A DNA stretch of 64,000 nucleotides, taken from contig CATYSO010000008.1 in assembly GCA_958412345.1 (NCBI GenBank), forward strand, positions 1 through 64,000, written 5' to 3'. The position numbers were made by a program, and so were the translations under genes. How positions within the stretch are numbered: position 1 is the stretch's first letter; each line of letters starts with the position of its first letter. This DNA is from an uncultured Collinsella sp. (GTDB taxonomy: Bacteria > Actinomycetota > Coriobacteriia > Coriobacteriales > Coriobacteriaceae). Below are positions 14,983 to 23,847 of the stretch, in pieces. The notes under the pieces are model-generated. The model worked only from the letters and a program-made list of their open reading frames with translations, searched no databases and was not told the DNA's origin.

Positions 14983-17007
14983 ATGCGTCAATTTAAGACC
15001 GAGAGCAAAAAATTGCTCGACCTCATGATCAACTCCATCTATACCAATAAGGAAATCTTCCTGCGCGAGCTTATCTCCAACGCGAGCGATGCCGTCGACA
15101 AGCTCAACTTTAAGAGCCTGCAGGACCCGAGCGTCAAGATCGATCAGGGCGACCTGGCCATTCGCGTCTCCTTCGATAAGGATGCCCGCACCATCACGAT
15201 TTCGGATAACGGCATCGGCATGACCGCCGAGGAGCTCGAGCGCAATCTGGGCACCATCGCCCATTCCGGCTCCGAGGAGTTTAAGACCGAGAACGCCGAG
15301 CAACAGGGCTCCGATGTCGACATCATCGGCCAGTTTGGCGTGGGCTTCTACTCTGCCTTTATGGTTGCCAGCCACGTAAAGGTTGTCAGCCGCGCCTATG
15401 GCGAGGACACCGCTCACGTGTGGGAGTCTGATGGTCTTGAGGGTTACACCATCGAAGACGGCGAGCGCGCCGAGCACGGCACCGATGTCATCCTGACGCT
15501 GCGCGAGAACGAGAAGCTCGACGCCGACGGCGAGGCCGAGACCTACGATCGTTTCCTGACCGAGTGGGGCCTCAAGAGCCTGATTCAGCAGTACAGCAAC
15601 TATGTGCGTTACCCGATCCAGATGATGGTGTCCAAGAGCCGCCAGAAGCCCAAGCCCGAGGATGCTGGCGACGATTACAAGCCCGAGTACGAGGACTACC
15701 AGGAGCTCGAGACCGTCAATTCCATGACGCCGATCTGGAAGAAGCGCAGCTCCGATGTTGAGCAGAAGGACTATGACGAGTTCTACAAGTCCACGTTCCA
15801 CGACTTTGACGATCCGGCGCGCACCATCAGCTTCCACGCCGAGGGTACGCTCGAGTACGATGCCCTGCTGTTTGTGCCGGGCCGCGCCCCGTTCGATCTG
15901 TACAGCAAGGACTACGAGAAGGGCCTGGCGCTTTACAGCTCCAACGTCCTGATCATGGAGAAGTGCGACGACCTGCTGCCCGACTACTACAACTTTGTCC
16001 GCGGCGTCGTGGATTCCGCCGACGTGTCGCTCAACATCTCGCGCGAGACGCTGCAGCAGAACCGTCAGCTCAAGGCCATCGCCAAGCGCGTGGAAAAGAA
16101 GATCACCGCCGACCTTGAGGATATGCGTGACAACGACCGCGAGGCCTACGAGAAGTTCTTTGAGAACTTTGGCCGCGGCCTTAAGTACGGCATCTACTCG
16201 AGCTATGGCATGAAGGCCGATGAGCTCGCCGACCTGCTACTGTTCTGGTCTGCCAAGGAGCAGAAGATGATTACCCTGGCCGAGTATGCCAAGGGTATGC
16301 CCGAGGACCAGAAGGCCATCTACTACGCCGCCGGCGACTCGCGTGAGCGCTTGGCCAAGATGCCCGTGGTGAAGGGCGTGCTCGACCGCGGTTACGACGT
16401 GCTGCTTCTGACGCAGGACGTGGATGAGTTCACCTTCCAGGCTATGCGTGAGTACGTTGCCGCCGATATGCCTAAAATCTACGAGGACGACGCCGCCCGC
16501 GAGGCTGCCGAGAAGGCCGTTGCCGACGGTGCTGAGCCCGAGGTCGAGGATCGTCACCTGGAGCTCAAGAACGTCGCGACTGGCGATCTTGATCTGGCGA
16601 CCGAGGACGAGAAGAAGGAGGCCGAGGACGCCACCAAGGAAAACGAGGACCTCTTTAGCGCTATGAAGGAGGCGCTCGGTGACAAGGTCGAGAAAGTTGC
16701 CGTCTCCGCGCGCCTGACCGATGCCCCCGCTTGCATCACCACCGAGGGCCCGCTTTCGCTCGAGATGGAGAAGGTGCTCCAGAAGGGACCCGAGGGTGCG
16801 CCCGACGGCATGCCCAAGAGCCAGCGCGTGCTCGAGCTCAACGCCAAGCACCCGGTCTTTGACAAGCTTGTCGCTGCCCAGAAGGCCAGTGACGCCGACA
16901 AGATCAAGCAGTACTCCGGTCTGCTCTATGACCAGGCCCTGCTCGTCGAGGGCATCCTCCCCGAGGACCCCGTAGCCTTCGCGGCGGCTGTCTGCAACTT
17001 GATGTAG
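14983..17007 (+). CDS. htpG: Molecular chaperone HtpG (Hsp90)
   Basis: This ATP-driven cytosolic dimeric chaperone has 674 residues. The N-terminal GHKL ATPase motifs are clear: LISNASDAVDKL, DNGIGM and GQFGVGFYSAFMV. The middle domain carries the SRETLQQNRQLKAI segment, and the C-terminal dimerisation region follows an acidic linker. The ATG has GCGAAAGGA upstream. The 200-bp leader contains two AT-rich candidate -10 boxes (near 14866 and 14891) and a GC hairpin. I saw no CIRCE or HAIR operator. It is monocistronic, with a 12-bp perfect hairpin just after the stop (17015-17042). Confidence 0.97.
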   Translation: MRQFKTESKKLLDLMINSIYTNKEIFLRELISNASDAVDKLNFKSLQDPSVKIDQGDLAIRVSFDKDARTITISDNGIGMTAEELERNLGTIAHSGSEEFKTENAEQQGSDVDIIGQFGVGFYSAFMVASHVKVVSRAYGEDTAHVWESDGLEGYTIEDGERAEHGTDVILTLRENEKLDADGEAETYDRFLTEWGLKSLIQQYSNYVRYPIQMMVSKSRQKPKPEDAGDDYKPEYEDYQELETVNSMTPIWKKRSSDVEQKDYDEFYKSTFHDFDDPARTISFHAEGTLEYDALLFVPGRAPFDLYSKDYEKGLALYSSNVLIMEKCDDLLPDYYNFVRGVVDSADVSLNISRETLQQNRQLKAIAKRVEKKITADLEDMRDNDREAYEKFFENFGRGLKYGIYSSYGMKADELADLLLFWSAKEQKMITLAEYAKGMPEDQKAIYYAAGDSRERLAKMPVVKGVLDRGYDVLLLTQDVDEFTFQAMREYVAADMPKIYEDDAAREAAEKAVADGAEPEVEDRHLELKNVATGDLDLATEDEKKEAEDATKENEDLFSAMKEALGDKVEKVAVSARLTDAPACITTEGPLSLEMEKVLQKGPEGAPDGMPKSQRVLELNAKHPVFDKLVAAQKASDADKIKQYSGLLYDQALLVEGILPEDPVAFAAAVCNLM

Positions 17008-17014
17008 TTAGGTA

Positions 17015-17042
17015 GTTACGCGGTTTTACCAAACCGCGTAAC
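17015..17042 (+). terminator. Hairpin after htpG
   Basis: GTTACGCGGTTT and AAACCGCGTAAC form a perfect 12-bp stem with a 4-base loop, starting 8 bp after the htpG stop. There is no T-run, so it may stabilise the mRNA 3' end rather than terminate alone. Confidence 0.5.
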
Positions 17043-17055
17043 AGCTCGACGCTGC

Positions 17056-17153
17056 AAACGCCCCTAAACGGCAATCTGACGTTCAATCGTCGGTCGCGTA
17101 CCGAAGTACGCTTCCCTCCTCTTTCACGTCACCTTGCTCGCTTAGGGGCGTTT
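17056..17153 (+). repeat. Structured element A (left of the Pip gene pair)
   Basis: The perfect 12-bp outer arms AAACGCCCCTAA (17056-17067) and TTAGGGGCGTTT (17142-17153) enclose the conserved core strings CAATCTGACGTTCAAT (17072-17087) and TTTCACGTCACCTTG (17122-17136). A central hairpin GCGTAC-CGAA-GTACGC lies at 17096-17111. Both core strings recur, inverted, in element B at 22450-22549, where the arms are unrelated. There is no open reading frame. Confidence 0.75.
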
Positions 17154-17196
17154 TCGCTGACTTACGCTCAACCAGCGACGCTTTCGTGGTCCTAAG

Positions 17197-17252
17197 TAGT
17201 CATTGGGGACGTTCTTAACCGACTAGTCAAACAAGAACGTCCCCAACGACTA
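17197..17252. repeat. 20-bp inverted repeat upstream of the first Pip gene
   Basis: The arms 17197-17216 and 17233-17252 match at 19 of 20 positions around a 16-bp loop that itself contains GACTAGTC. The rest of 17154-17453 holds a likely promoter (TATATT at about 17340, preceded by the tandem CTGTAC half-sites near 17310) and the first gene's uncertain start. Confidence 0.6.
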
Positions 17253-17453
17253 TTTGGATTGCTAATTTGTGCGGGTTGTGGTTTTGCGACCTGCTGAAAT
17301 TAAAGATACTGTACAACTGTACGCTAACTCATCTTCGTAGTATATTGCTACCCGCAAAACTCAATACCATTGTGCTCTGAGACGCTAAAGCGCCTACGTA
17401 CAATGGTTGTCGATAGCACGATTCGATTCAACGACAGGATGGATGGTCCAAGC

Positions 17454-20219
17454 GTGAGTCTCGGCAGCAAACTATCCGATGCAAAGGTCTCCTTTGCGAT
17501 ATTTAAGCGCGACATTAAGCGACTGCTTGTGAACCCCGTCGCCTTGGTGGTTACCCTCGGCGTGTGCGTTATTCCCTCGCTGTATGCCTGGTACAACATC
17601 GTGGCCAACTGGGATCCGTACGGAAACACCCAGGGTATCAAGATTGCCATCGCCAACAACGATCGGGGCACTCAGAACGACCTGGCGGGCGAGCTCAACG
17701 CGGGCGACCAGGTCGTCGATCAGCTCAAGGAGAACGATCAGTTGGGCTGGACCTTCGTCGATTCGGCGGCCGATGCCAAGGAGGGCGTCGAGAGCGGTGA
17801 GTACTATGCGGCCATCGTAATCCCCAAGAACTTCTCGGATAACCTGGTTTCGATGCTCGACGGCAACTACCATCAGCCCAAGCTTACGTACTACGTCAAT
17901 GAGAAGAAGAGCGCTATTGCGCCCAAGGTTACCGACACCGGCGCAAGCACCATCGAGGAGCAGATCAACTCGGAATTTGTCTCCACGGTGGGCGAGACCG
18001 TTGCCAGCATTGCCAAGGATGCCGGAGTCGATTTAAAGGACAAGGCAACCCAGGCTCAGGATTCGTTGGCCGGTTCGGTATCAGAGGCTTCCGATACGTT
18101 GGGAGAGGTGCGCGATTCGATTGGCGACATGAATGCCGCCATCGATAAGACGAGTGGCGCTATCGCCTCGGCTGATGCGGCACTTGCCGACATGCAGGGT
18201 CAGGCGCCGTCGCTGACGCAGGCGATCTCCCAGGGCAACGATCTGCTGGGCGAGGCTCGCGCCACGGCGGGCAACTCTATCGCCTCGCTCTCCAAGGCGC
18301 TCTCGGAAGGCAGCCTTGCGCTCACCAAGACGTCAGCCTCCGCGAACGCTGCGATTGGCAAACTGACGGGCACGGTCACATCTACGACTACCCGTATCGA
18401 CAACTCGCTTGAGTCTCTCCAAGCGACGATCGACCACAATAAGGCCGTTATCGGCCATTTGGAAATTCTCGTCAATGACACGTCGACAGGTTCCAAGGAA
18501 ATTGACGCGCGCATTGTATCGACCATCGATTTGCTCCGCGAGCAGAATGAAAAGCTTCAGAGCATCAAGGACGGTCTGTCTGCGCAGTCGAGCGCCATGG
18601 CGAATGACGCCGCGGCCGTCTCGGGTGCCAGCGACGCTATCAATAACGCAATTCAGACCGGTGCGACCAACCTTGGCCAGGCGCAGACGGACCTGGGGCA
18701 GAACGCGTTGCCGAAGGCCTCGAGTGCGCTCGATTCCTTTGCCGCCGTCTCAGGTGATCTGACGGGAATCGTGTCTGGCCTCACGCCTACTATTGCAAAT
18801 GCGCGCGGTACACTTTCGCAACTCAACGCTACGCTCGGTCAGGCCAAGACCACGCTGTCCCAGACCGATGCCTCGCTTGCCAAGGTCCAGGACAAGCTCG
18901 CAACCGCCGCCAACGACATCGCGGCGCTACAGACCTCCGAGTCCATGGGCGAGCTGGCCGACCTGATGGGCGTCGACGTCGATGACGTTGCAGACTTCAT
19001 GGCATCTCCGGTCGAGCTGACCTCAAAGTCAATTTACCCGGTCAAGAGCTTCGGCTCGGGCATTGCCCCGTTCTATACCAATCTGGCGCTGTGGGTGGGC
19101 GGCTACGTGCTCATCGCCATCTATAAGCTCGAGGTCGACCGCGAAGGCATCGGCAGCTTTACCGCGCGTCAGGGCTACTTTGGCCGCTGGCTGTTGTTGG
19201 TAATCCTGGGCGCGCTCCAGGCCATCATCGTTACGGTGGGAGATCTGGTCATTGGCGTACAGTGCGTTAGCCCGCTGCTGTTCGTGCTGGGCGGCATCGC
19301 CATCTCGTTCACCTACGTCAATATCATCTATGCGCTGTCCACCACGTTTAAGCATATCGGCAAGGCTATCGGCGTCATTCTCGTCATCGTGCAGATTCCG
19401 GGTTCGTCGGGCATGTACCCCATCGAGATGATGCCGGGCTTCTTCCAGTGGCTGCACCCGCTGCTGCCCTTTACCTACGGCATCAATCTGCTGCGCGAGA
19501 CGGTCGGCGGCATGTATTCGTTCAACTACCTGTTTAACCTGTGCATTCTGGGCGTGTTCTTGATCGTGGCGCTCTTTATCGGTCTGCAGCTGCGTCCGCT
19601 GCTGCTCAACCTCAACCTGCTCTTTGATAAGCAGCTTTCCACGACCGGTCTGATGATTTGCGAGTCCAACGACCTGCCGCGCCAGCGCTATTCGCTGCGC
19701 ACGGCCATGCGCGTCATGCTCGATTCGGATTCGTACCGTCGCGAGCTGCTCGATCATGCGGTGACTTTTGAGCACCGTTACCCCTACTACGTCAAGGGCG
19801 GTTTTGCCGCTGTGGTGGGCGTTCAGGTCCTGCTCTTTGTCCTGTCGACGGTTCTCGATATCGACAATAACGGCAAGATCATTCTACTGGTCATCTGGAT
19901 TATCTCGGTCATTGCCATCTGCGGCTGGCTTATCAATATCGAATATATCCGCGCGAGCCTCAATACCCAGATGCGCATCTCGGCGCTTTCGGATGAGGAC
20001 CTGCGTCGCGAGATGCGCGAGCACACGGCCGCCATTCCTGCCGCCCGCCGCATGTTTGGCCTCAACGCCAGTGAGCGTGGTGCCAAAGGCGGCGATCAGT
20101 CCACGGGCCGCTTGCCGCATATAGGCTCGCACCATAAATCTCAGGGCAGCGACAGCACGGCCACAAATGATGGAGATACCGCTCCGCTTGGCGAGCACTC
20201 CAAAGGAGGTGAGGCATAA
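17454..20219 (+). CDS. YhgE/Pip family membrane protein, long form
   Basis: This is a large membrane protein of the YhgE/Pip ('phage infection protein') family, related to ABC-2 type and type VII accessory proteins. After an N-terminal membrane segment (about residues 25-48) and the family motif SLYAWYNIVANWDPYGNT comes about 450 residues of extracytoplasmic, Ala/Ser/Asp-rich coiled coil. A block of five or six membrane segments follows. Unlike its neighbour it then continues with two further membrane segments and a hydrophilic, Gly/Ser/His-rich tail (total about 921 residues). GTG 17454 is my choice because it places the family N-terminus correctly; ATG 17403 and TTG 17370 are also in frame, and none has a strong ribosome site. 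The second paralogue starts at the very next base after the stop. Confidence 0.85.
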   Translation: MSLGSKLSDAKVSFAIFKRDIKRLLVNPVALVVTLGVCVIPSLYAWYNIVANWDPYGNTQGIKIAIANNDRGTQNDLAGELNAGDQVVDQLKENDQLGWTFVDSAADAKEGVESGEYYAAIVIPKNFSDNLVSMLDGNYHQPKLTYYVNEKKSAIAPKVTDTGASTIEEQINSEFVSTVGETVASIAKDAGVDLKDKATQAQDSLAGSVSEASDTLGEVRDSIGDMNAAIDKTSGAIASADAALADMQGQAPSLTQAISQGNDLLGEARATAGNSIASLSKALSEGSLALTKTSASANAAIGKLTGTVTSTTTRIDNSLESLQATIDHNKAVIGHLEILVNDTSTGSKEIDARIVSTIDLLREQNEKLQSIKDGLSAQSSAMANDAAAVSGASDAINNAIQTGATNLGQAQTDLGQNALPKASSALDSFAAVSGDLTGIVSGLTPTIANARGTLSQLNATLGQAKTTLSQTDASLAKVQDKLATAANDIAALQTSESMGELADLMGVDVDDVADFMASPVELTSKSIYPVKSFGSGIAPFYTNLALWVGGYVLIAIYKLEVDREGIGSFTARQGYFGRWLLLVILGALQAIIVTVGDLVIGVQCVSPLLFVLGGIAISFTYVNIIYALSTTFKHIGKAIGVILVIVQIPGSSGMYPIEMMPGFFQWLHPLLPFTYGINLLRETVGGMYSFNYLFNLCILGVFLIVALFIGLQLRPLLLNLNLLFDKQLSTTGLMICESNDLPRQRYSLRTAMRVMLDSDSYRRELLDHAVTFEHRYPYYVKGGFAAVVGVQVLLFVLSTVLDIDNNGKIILLVIWIISVIAICGWLINIEYIRASLNTQMRISALSDEDLRREMREHTAAIPAARRMFGLNASERGAKGGDQSTGRLPHIGSHHKSQGSDSTATNDGDTAPLGEHSKGGEA

Positions 20220-22409
20220 ATGAAGAACATCCTGCATCTGTTTAAGCGCGATGTCCAAAACGTGTCTCGCTCCGTGATCGGCTTGGTTGTCGTGATGGGC
20301 CTCATTATCGTACCGTGCCTGTACGCGTGGTTTAACATCGCCGGCAGCTGGGATCCGTACGGCAACACCGGCAATCTTAAGATCGCCGTGGTCAACACCG
20401 ATGAGGGTTACGAGAGCGATCTGATCCCCGTCGAGGTTAACGTGGGCGAAAACGTGACGTCCACATTGCGTGGCAACGAGAACTTCGACTGGGTTGTGCT
20501 CAACGATCGCGATAAAGCTATCGAGGGCGTAAAGTCGGGTGCGTACTATGCGGCCGTTGTTATCCCTAAAAGTTTTAGCGCAGACATGATGACGCTCTTC
20601 TCGACCGACGTGAAGCACGCCGATATCGAGTTTTACGAGAACCAGAAGGCCAACGCCATTGCCCAGATCGTGACCGAGAAGGGCTCGAGCGCCGTCCAGG
20701 GTCAGGTCAACGAAACCTTTACCGAGACCATCACGAGCATTGGTCTTAAGACGGTGTCCAGCCTGCTCGATTACATGAGTACCGACCAGGTCAGCAACTT
20801 TATCGCCAACCTGTCTTCGACGCTCGGCGATTCGATTGAGGACCTGCAAGACGTTCAGGCTAATGCTTCGTCGCTGGCGGGCATTTTGAACTCCACGTCC
20901 GATTCGTTGACGTCGGCGAGCGGTATGCTCAAGCAGACCGGTGCCATCGATGAGTCGACAAAGCAGCTCATGGCACATGCCAAAAGCGGCATCGATGATT
21001 CCAAAGAGGCGCTTAAGGCGGCAAACGATGCCATCGATGCCGCGATCGATGGAAGTACGGGTTCGTTCGACAATGTGTCCGCCGAGCTCGCGAAGGCGTT
21101 CGATGCCGCGAACCAGCATGTCGACCTTACGGTGTCCCAACTCAACGATGCCGCTGCGGCCCTCAATGCGCGCGCCAAGGATATCGATGCGATGGCCGAT
21201 CAGCTCCGCAGCCTTGCCGACCAGGTGAGCGATGAGAATTTGAAGGACGGCCTCAAGTCCGCCGCGACGTCGCTGGGCAGAATCGCCGTTGAGTACCGCA
21301 ACAATGCCAAGGATCTGGCGGCCACCGCGAAGTCTCTCTCCGATAGCATGGCCGAGGTCAACAACTCGCGTGCCGAGGTCGATCAGGCCATCGCCGATGC
21401 CAAGGCCGGCATCGCGGGTGCCAAATCCGATTACGATTCCACGTTCTCGGTTAAGGCCAAGGAGCTTAAGAAGACGGTTTCGGGCATTCTGGACTCGCTC
21501 AACGGTATCTCGGGCGATCTGGATAGCGCCGTAGATGGCCTGACCGACGCATCCGGTTCGCTGGCAAAGGGCCTCTCCAAGGCTGCAAAGCTGGTCAACA
21601 AGGCTTCCGATCAGCTGGGCGAGGCGTCGGACAAGATCAGCGCGTTTAAGGACGAGCTCGACGGTGCCTTGATGTCGGATGACCTCGCGACGATCAAGAC
21701 GATGATCGGCAACGATCCCGAGGGTTTGGCCGTGTCGCTTTCCGGCCCCGTTGCGCTCGACCGCAAACCGGTCTATCCGATCCGCAACTACGGTTCGGCC
21801 ATGGCGCCGTTCTACACGATTCTGTCGCTCTGGGTCGGCTCGATCGTGCTGGCGGCCATGATGAAGGTCTCGGTTGACGATGAGCTTATCAACGAGCTCA
21901 TCCCCGTGCGTCTGCACGAGATCTACCTGGGTCGTTACCTGTTCTTTGGCGGTCTGGCTCTGCTGCAGGCAACGCTCGTGTGTGCGGGCGACATCCTGTT
22001 CTTTGGCATTCAGTGCGACAACCCGCTGCAGTTTGTGCTGGCTGGCTGGGTCGCGAGCCTCGTGTTCTCCAATATCGTCTACACGCTTACGGTGTCGTTT
22101 GGCGATATCGGCAAGGCGCTCGCTGTCGTGCTGTTGGTTATGCAGGTCGGCGGTTCGGGCGGTACGTTCCCCATCGAGATGACCGGCCCTGTATTCCAGG
22201 CGATCTATCCGTTCCTGCCGTTCACCCACGGCATCAACGCCATGCATGCCGCCATGGCTGGCGCCTACCATATGGAGTACTGGATTGAGCTAGGCATTCT
22301 GGCGAGCTATCTGATTCCGTCGCTGGCCCTGGGCGTCGTCTTCCGCCGTCCGGTCATCAAAGCCAACGACTGGATCATCGAAAAGCTGGAATCAACAAAG
22401 CTTATCTAG
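20220..22409 (+). CDS. YhgE/Pip family membrane protein, short form
   Basis: This is a 729-residue paralogue of the preceding protein with the same plan. An N-terminal anchor and SWDPYGNTGNLKIAVVNTD motif are followed by a long extracellular helical region rich in Ala, Asp and Ser, then five or six C-terminal membrane segments (from about residue 530). It ends shortly after the last segment, without the extra tail of its partner. Its ATG abuts the previous stop codon and AAAGGAGGTGAGG lies within the end of the upstream gene, so the pair is translated together. The physiological role of the family is unsettled: YueB-type members are phage receptors, and others act with type VII secretion. Confidence 0.9.
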   Translation: MKNILHLFKRDVQNVSRSVIGLVVVMGLIIVPCLYAWFNIAGSWDPYGNTGNLKIAVVNTDEGYESDLIPVEVNVGENVTSTLRGNENFDWVVLNDRDKAIEGVKSGAYYAAVVIPKSFSADMMTLFSTDVKHADIEFYENQKANAIAQIVTEKGSSAVQGQVNETFTETITSIGLKTVSSLLDYMSTDQVSNFIANLSSTLGDSIEDLQDVQANASSLAGILNSTSDSLTSASGMLKQTGAIDESTKQLMAHAKSGIDDSKEALKAANDAIDAAIDGSTGSFDNVSAELAKAFDAANQHVDLTVSQLNDAAAALNARAKDIDAMADQLRSLADQVSDENLKDGLKSAATSLGRIAVEYRNNAKDLAATAKSLSDSMAEVNNSRAEVDQAIADAKAGIAGAKSDYDSTFSVKAKELKKTVSGILDSLNGISGDLDSAVDGLTDASGSLAKGLSKAAKLVNKASDQLGEASDKISAFKDELDGALMSDDLATIKTMIGNDPEGLAVSLSGPVALDRKPVYPIRNYGSAMAPFYTILSLWVGSIVLAAMMKVSVDDELINELIPVRLHEIYLGRYLFFGGLALLQATLVCAGDILFFGIQCDNPLQFVLAGWVASLVFSNIVYTLTVSFGDIGKALAVVLLVMQVGGSGGTFPIEMTGPVFQAIYPFLPFTHGINAMHAAMAGAYHMEYWIELGILASYLIPSLALGVVFRRPVIKANDWIIEKLESTKLI

Positions 22410-22449
22410 TACAGCAACGTTAACGCCGATGCAGCGCTAATGCCAGCGA

Positions 22450-22549
22450 GCGAGCCGCATTTGCGCCAAGGTGACGTGAAATGAAAGGGCGCTGACCTTG
22501 TGGTCGCGCCCTTGAAATTGAACGTCAGATTGGCGTGAATGCGGCTCGC
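22450..22549 (-). repeat. Structured element B (right of the Pip gene pair)
   Basis: The perfect 12-bp outer arms GCGAGCCGCATT (22450-22461) and AATGCGGCTCGC (22538-22549) enclose CAAGGTGACGTGAAA (22467-22481) and ATTGAACGTCAGATTG (22517-22532), the inverse of the core strings of element A. An inner AAAGGGCGC/GCGCCCTT stem completes it. The remaining gap to 22747 holds a TCCGCCGTTC hairpin (22564-22587) and a terminator-like hairpin at 22645-22670. Confidence 0.75.
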
Positions 22550-22644
22550 GCAGCGTCGGCCGGTCCGCCGTTCGGTAGAACGGCGGAACAAAACGCTTTA
22601 GCGGGCTGGATTGCGATGCAACACCGGTTGTTGCTACAGTAGCG

Positions 22645-22680
22645 GGGCGTACCGGGGGTCCGGTGCGCCCTGTTTTATTT
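22645..22680 (+). terminator. Terminator-like hairpin in the EamA leader
   Basis: The stem GGGCG.CCGG / CCGG.CGCCC is followed by TGTTTTATTT. It lies 70 bp before the EamA transporter gene, so it either ends upstream transcription or attenuates this gene. Confidence 0.5.
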
Positions 22681-22747
22681 GACCATGAGGCGGCACGCGG
22701 CCATGCACGTGCGGACACCACGCCCAGACTGAGCGCGAGGATGCCCT

Positions 22748-23731
22748 ATGGCCCAGAATGCCGTTGACGAAATCGAAAACATGCCCGATAGCCCTGTAGC
22801 GCGCGAAGACCTGGGTGCCGGCGGCACCTCCCGCGGCGCCGGCGCGCGTTCTCCGTTCTTCTGGAAGGTCTTGCTGTTTTCGGTGGCGGTCATCTGGGGC
22901 TATTCCTTTACCACCATGAAAGATGCGCTCGACACCATTCCGGTGTTCGAGCTACTCTACGTGCGCTTCCTTCCGGCTTCGCTGGTTATGTTCGCCATCT
23001 TCCACAAACGAATCATCTCGCACTTTAATGCCCGCAACCTTATCGTCGGGCTTGGTATGGGCGCACTTATGTGGGGCGCGTACGGTTTGCAGACGATTGG
23101 CCTGGCACAGACCACGGCGGGCAAGAGTGCATTTTTGACGGGTACCTATTGCATCCTCGTGCCGTTTGCGAGCTATGTCCTGAGCGGAGAAAGGCTTACC
23201 CGTTACAACTTGGGCGCCGCATTGCTGTGCCTGGCGGGCATTGGCCTGGTGGCACTCGATAGCGTCGAGTTCAATACTGGAGATGTCATCACGCTGGGCG
23301 GCGCGGTCTTCTTTGCTATCCAGATGGCGGTGACCGCCAAGTATGGTCGCAAGATGGACATCAACGTCATCACGTTTTGGATGTTTGTGGGCAATGGCGT
23401 CTTGAGCCTGATCTCGTCGCTGTTGTTCGAGACCCAAGCGCCCTCGTCTGTGTGGACGCCGAGTTTTATCGGCGTGATGGTCTTCCTCTCGGTGGGCTGC
23501 ACGTGCGTGGCACTGCTCGTCCAAAACGTCGGTCTGGCGCACGTCCCGGCCTCGACGGGCTCGCTGCTTCTTTCGATGGAGTCGCCCTCGGGTGTGCTGT
23601 TCTCGGTGTTGTTGATGGGGGAGGCGCTCACCTCGCGCCTGCTTGCCGGCTTTGCGCTCATCTTCCTGTCGATTATCTTGAGCGAGACGCATTTCGATTT
23701 CTTGCGCCGAAAATCTCGCCCGCAATTGTAA
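22748..23731 (+). CDS. EamA-domain (DMT superfamily) transporter
   Basis: This 327-residue inner-membrane protein has about ten hydrophobic helices arranged as two EamA repeats, the second starting near residue 185. The first repeat contains FLLYVRFLPASLVMF-like features and TTAGKSAFLTGTYCILVPF, a common motif of the drug/metabolite transporter family. The N-terminal 45 residues are hydrophilic and Gly/Ala-rich, longer than usual. It is probably an exporter or permease of an amino acid, sugar or other metabolite; substrate not predictable. Single gene, with a terminator hairpin at 23743-23764. Confidence 0.88.
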   Translation: MAQNAVDEIENMPDSPVAREDLGAGGTSRGAGARSPFFWKVLLFSVAVIWGYSFTTMKDALDTIPVFELLYVRFLPASLVMFAIFHKRIISHFNARNLIVGLGMGALMWGAYGLQTIGLAQTTAGKSAFLTGTYCILVPFASYVLSGERLTRYNLGAALLCLAGIGLVALDSVEFNTGDVITLGGAVFFAIQMAVTAKYGRKMDINVITFWMFVGNGVLSLISSLLFETQAPSSVWTPSFIGVMVFLSVGCTCVALLVQNVGLAHVPASTGSLLLSMESPSGVLFSVLLMGEALTSRLLAGFALIFLSIILSETHFDFLRRKSRPQL

Positions 23732-23742
23732 ACAACTTGTTG

Positions 23743-23770
23743 CGCCGCCCTCCCAGGGCGGCATTTTCTA
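23743..23770 (+). terminator. Terminator of the EamA transporter gene
   Basis: GCCGCCCT-CCC-AGGGCGGC is followed by ATTTTCT, 12 bp after the stop codon. Confidence 0.8.
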
Positions 23771-23847
23771 TGTTAAGCCCTTACAGTTGTGCCTTGCACT
23801 TTACGCTATCAAAGTGCGTGCTGCAAAAACGTTACTGGAGGGCATCT

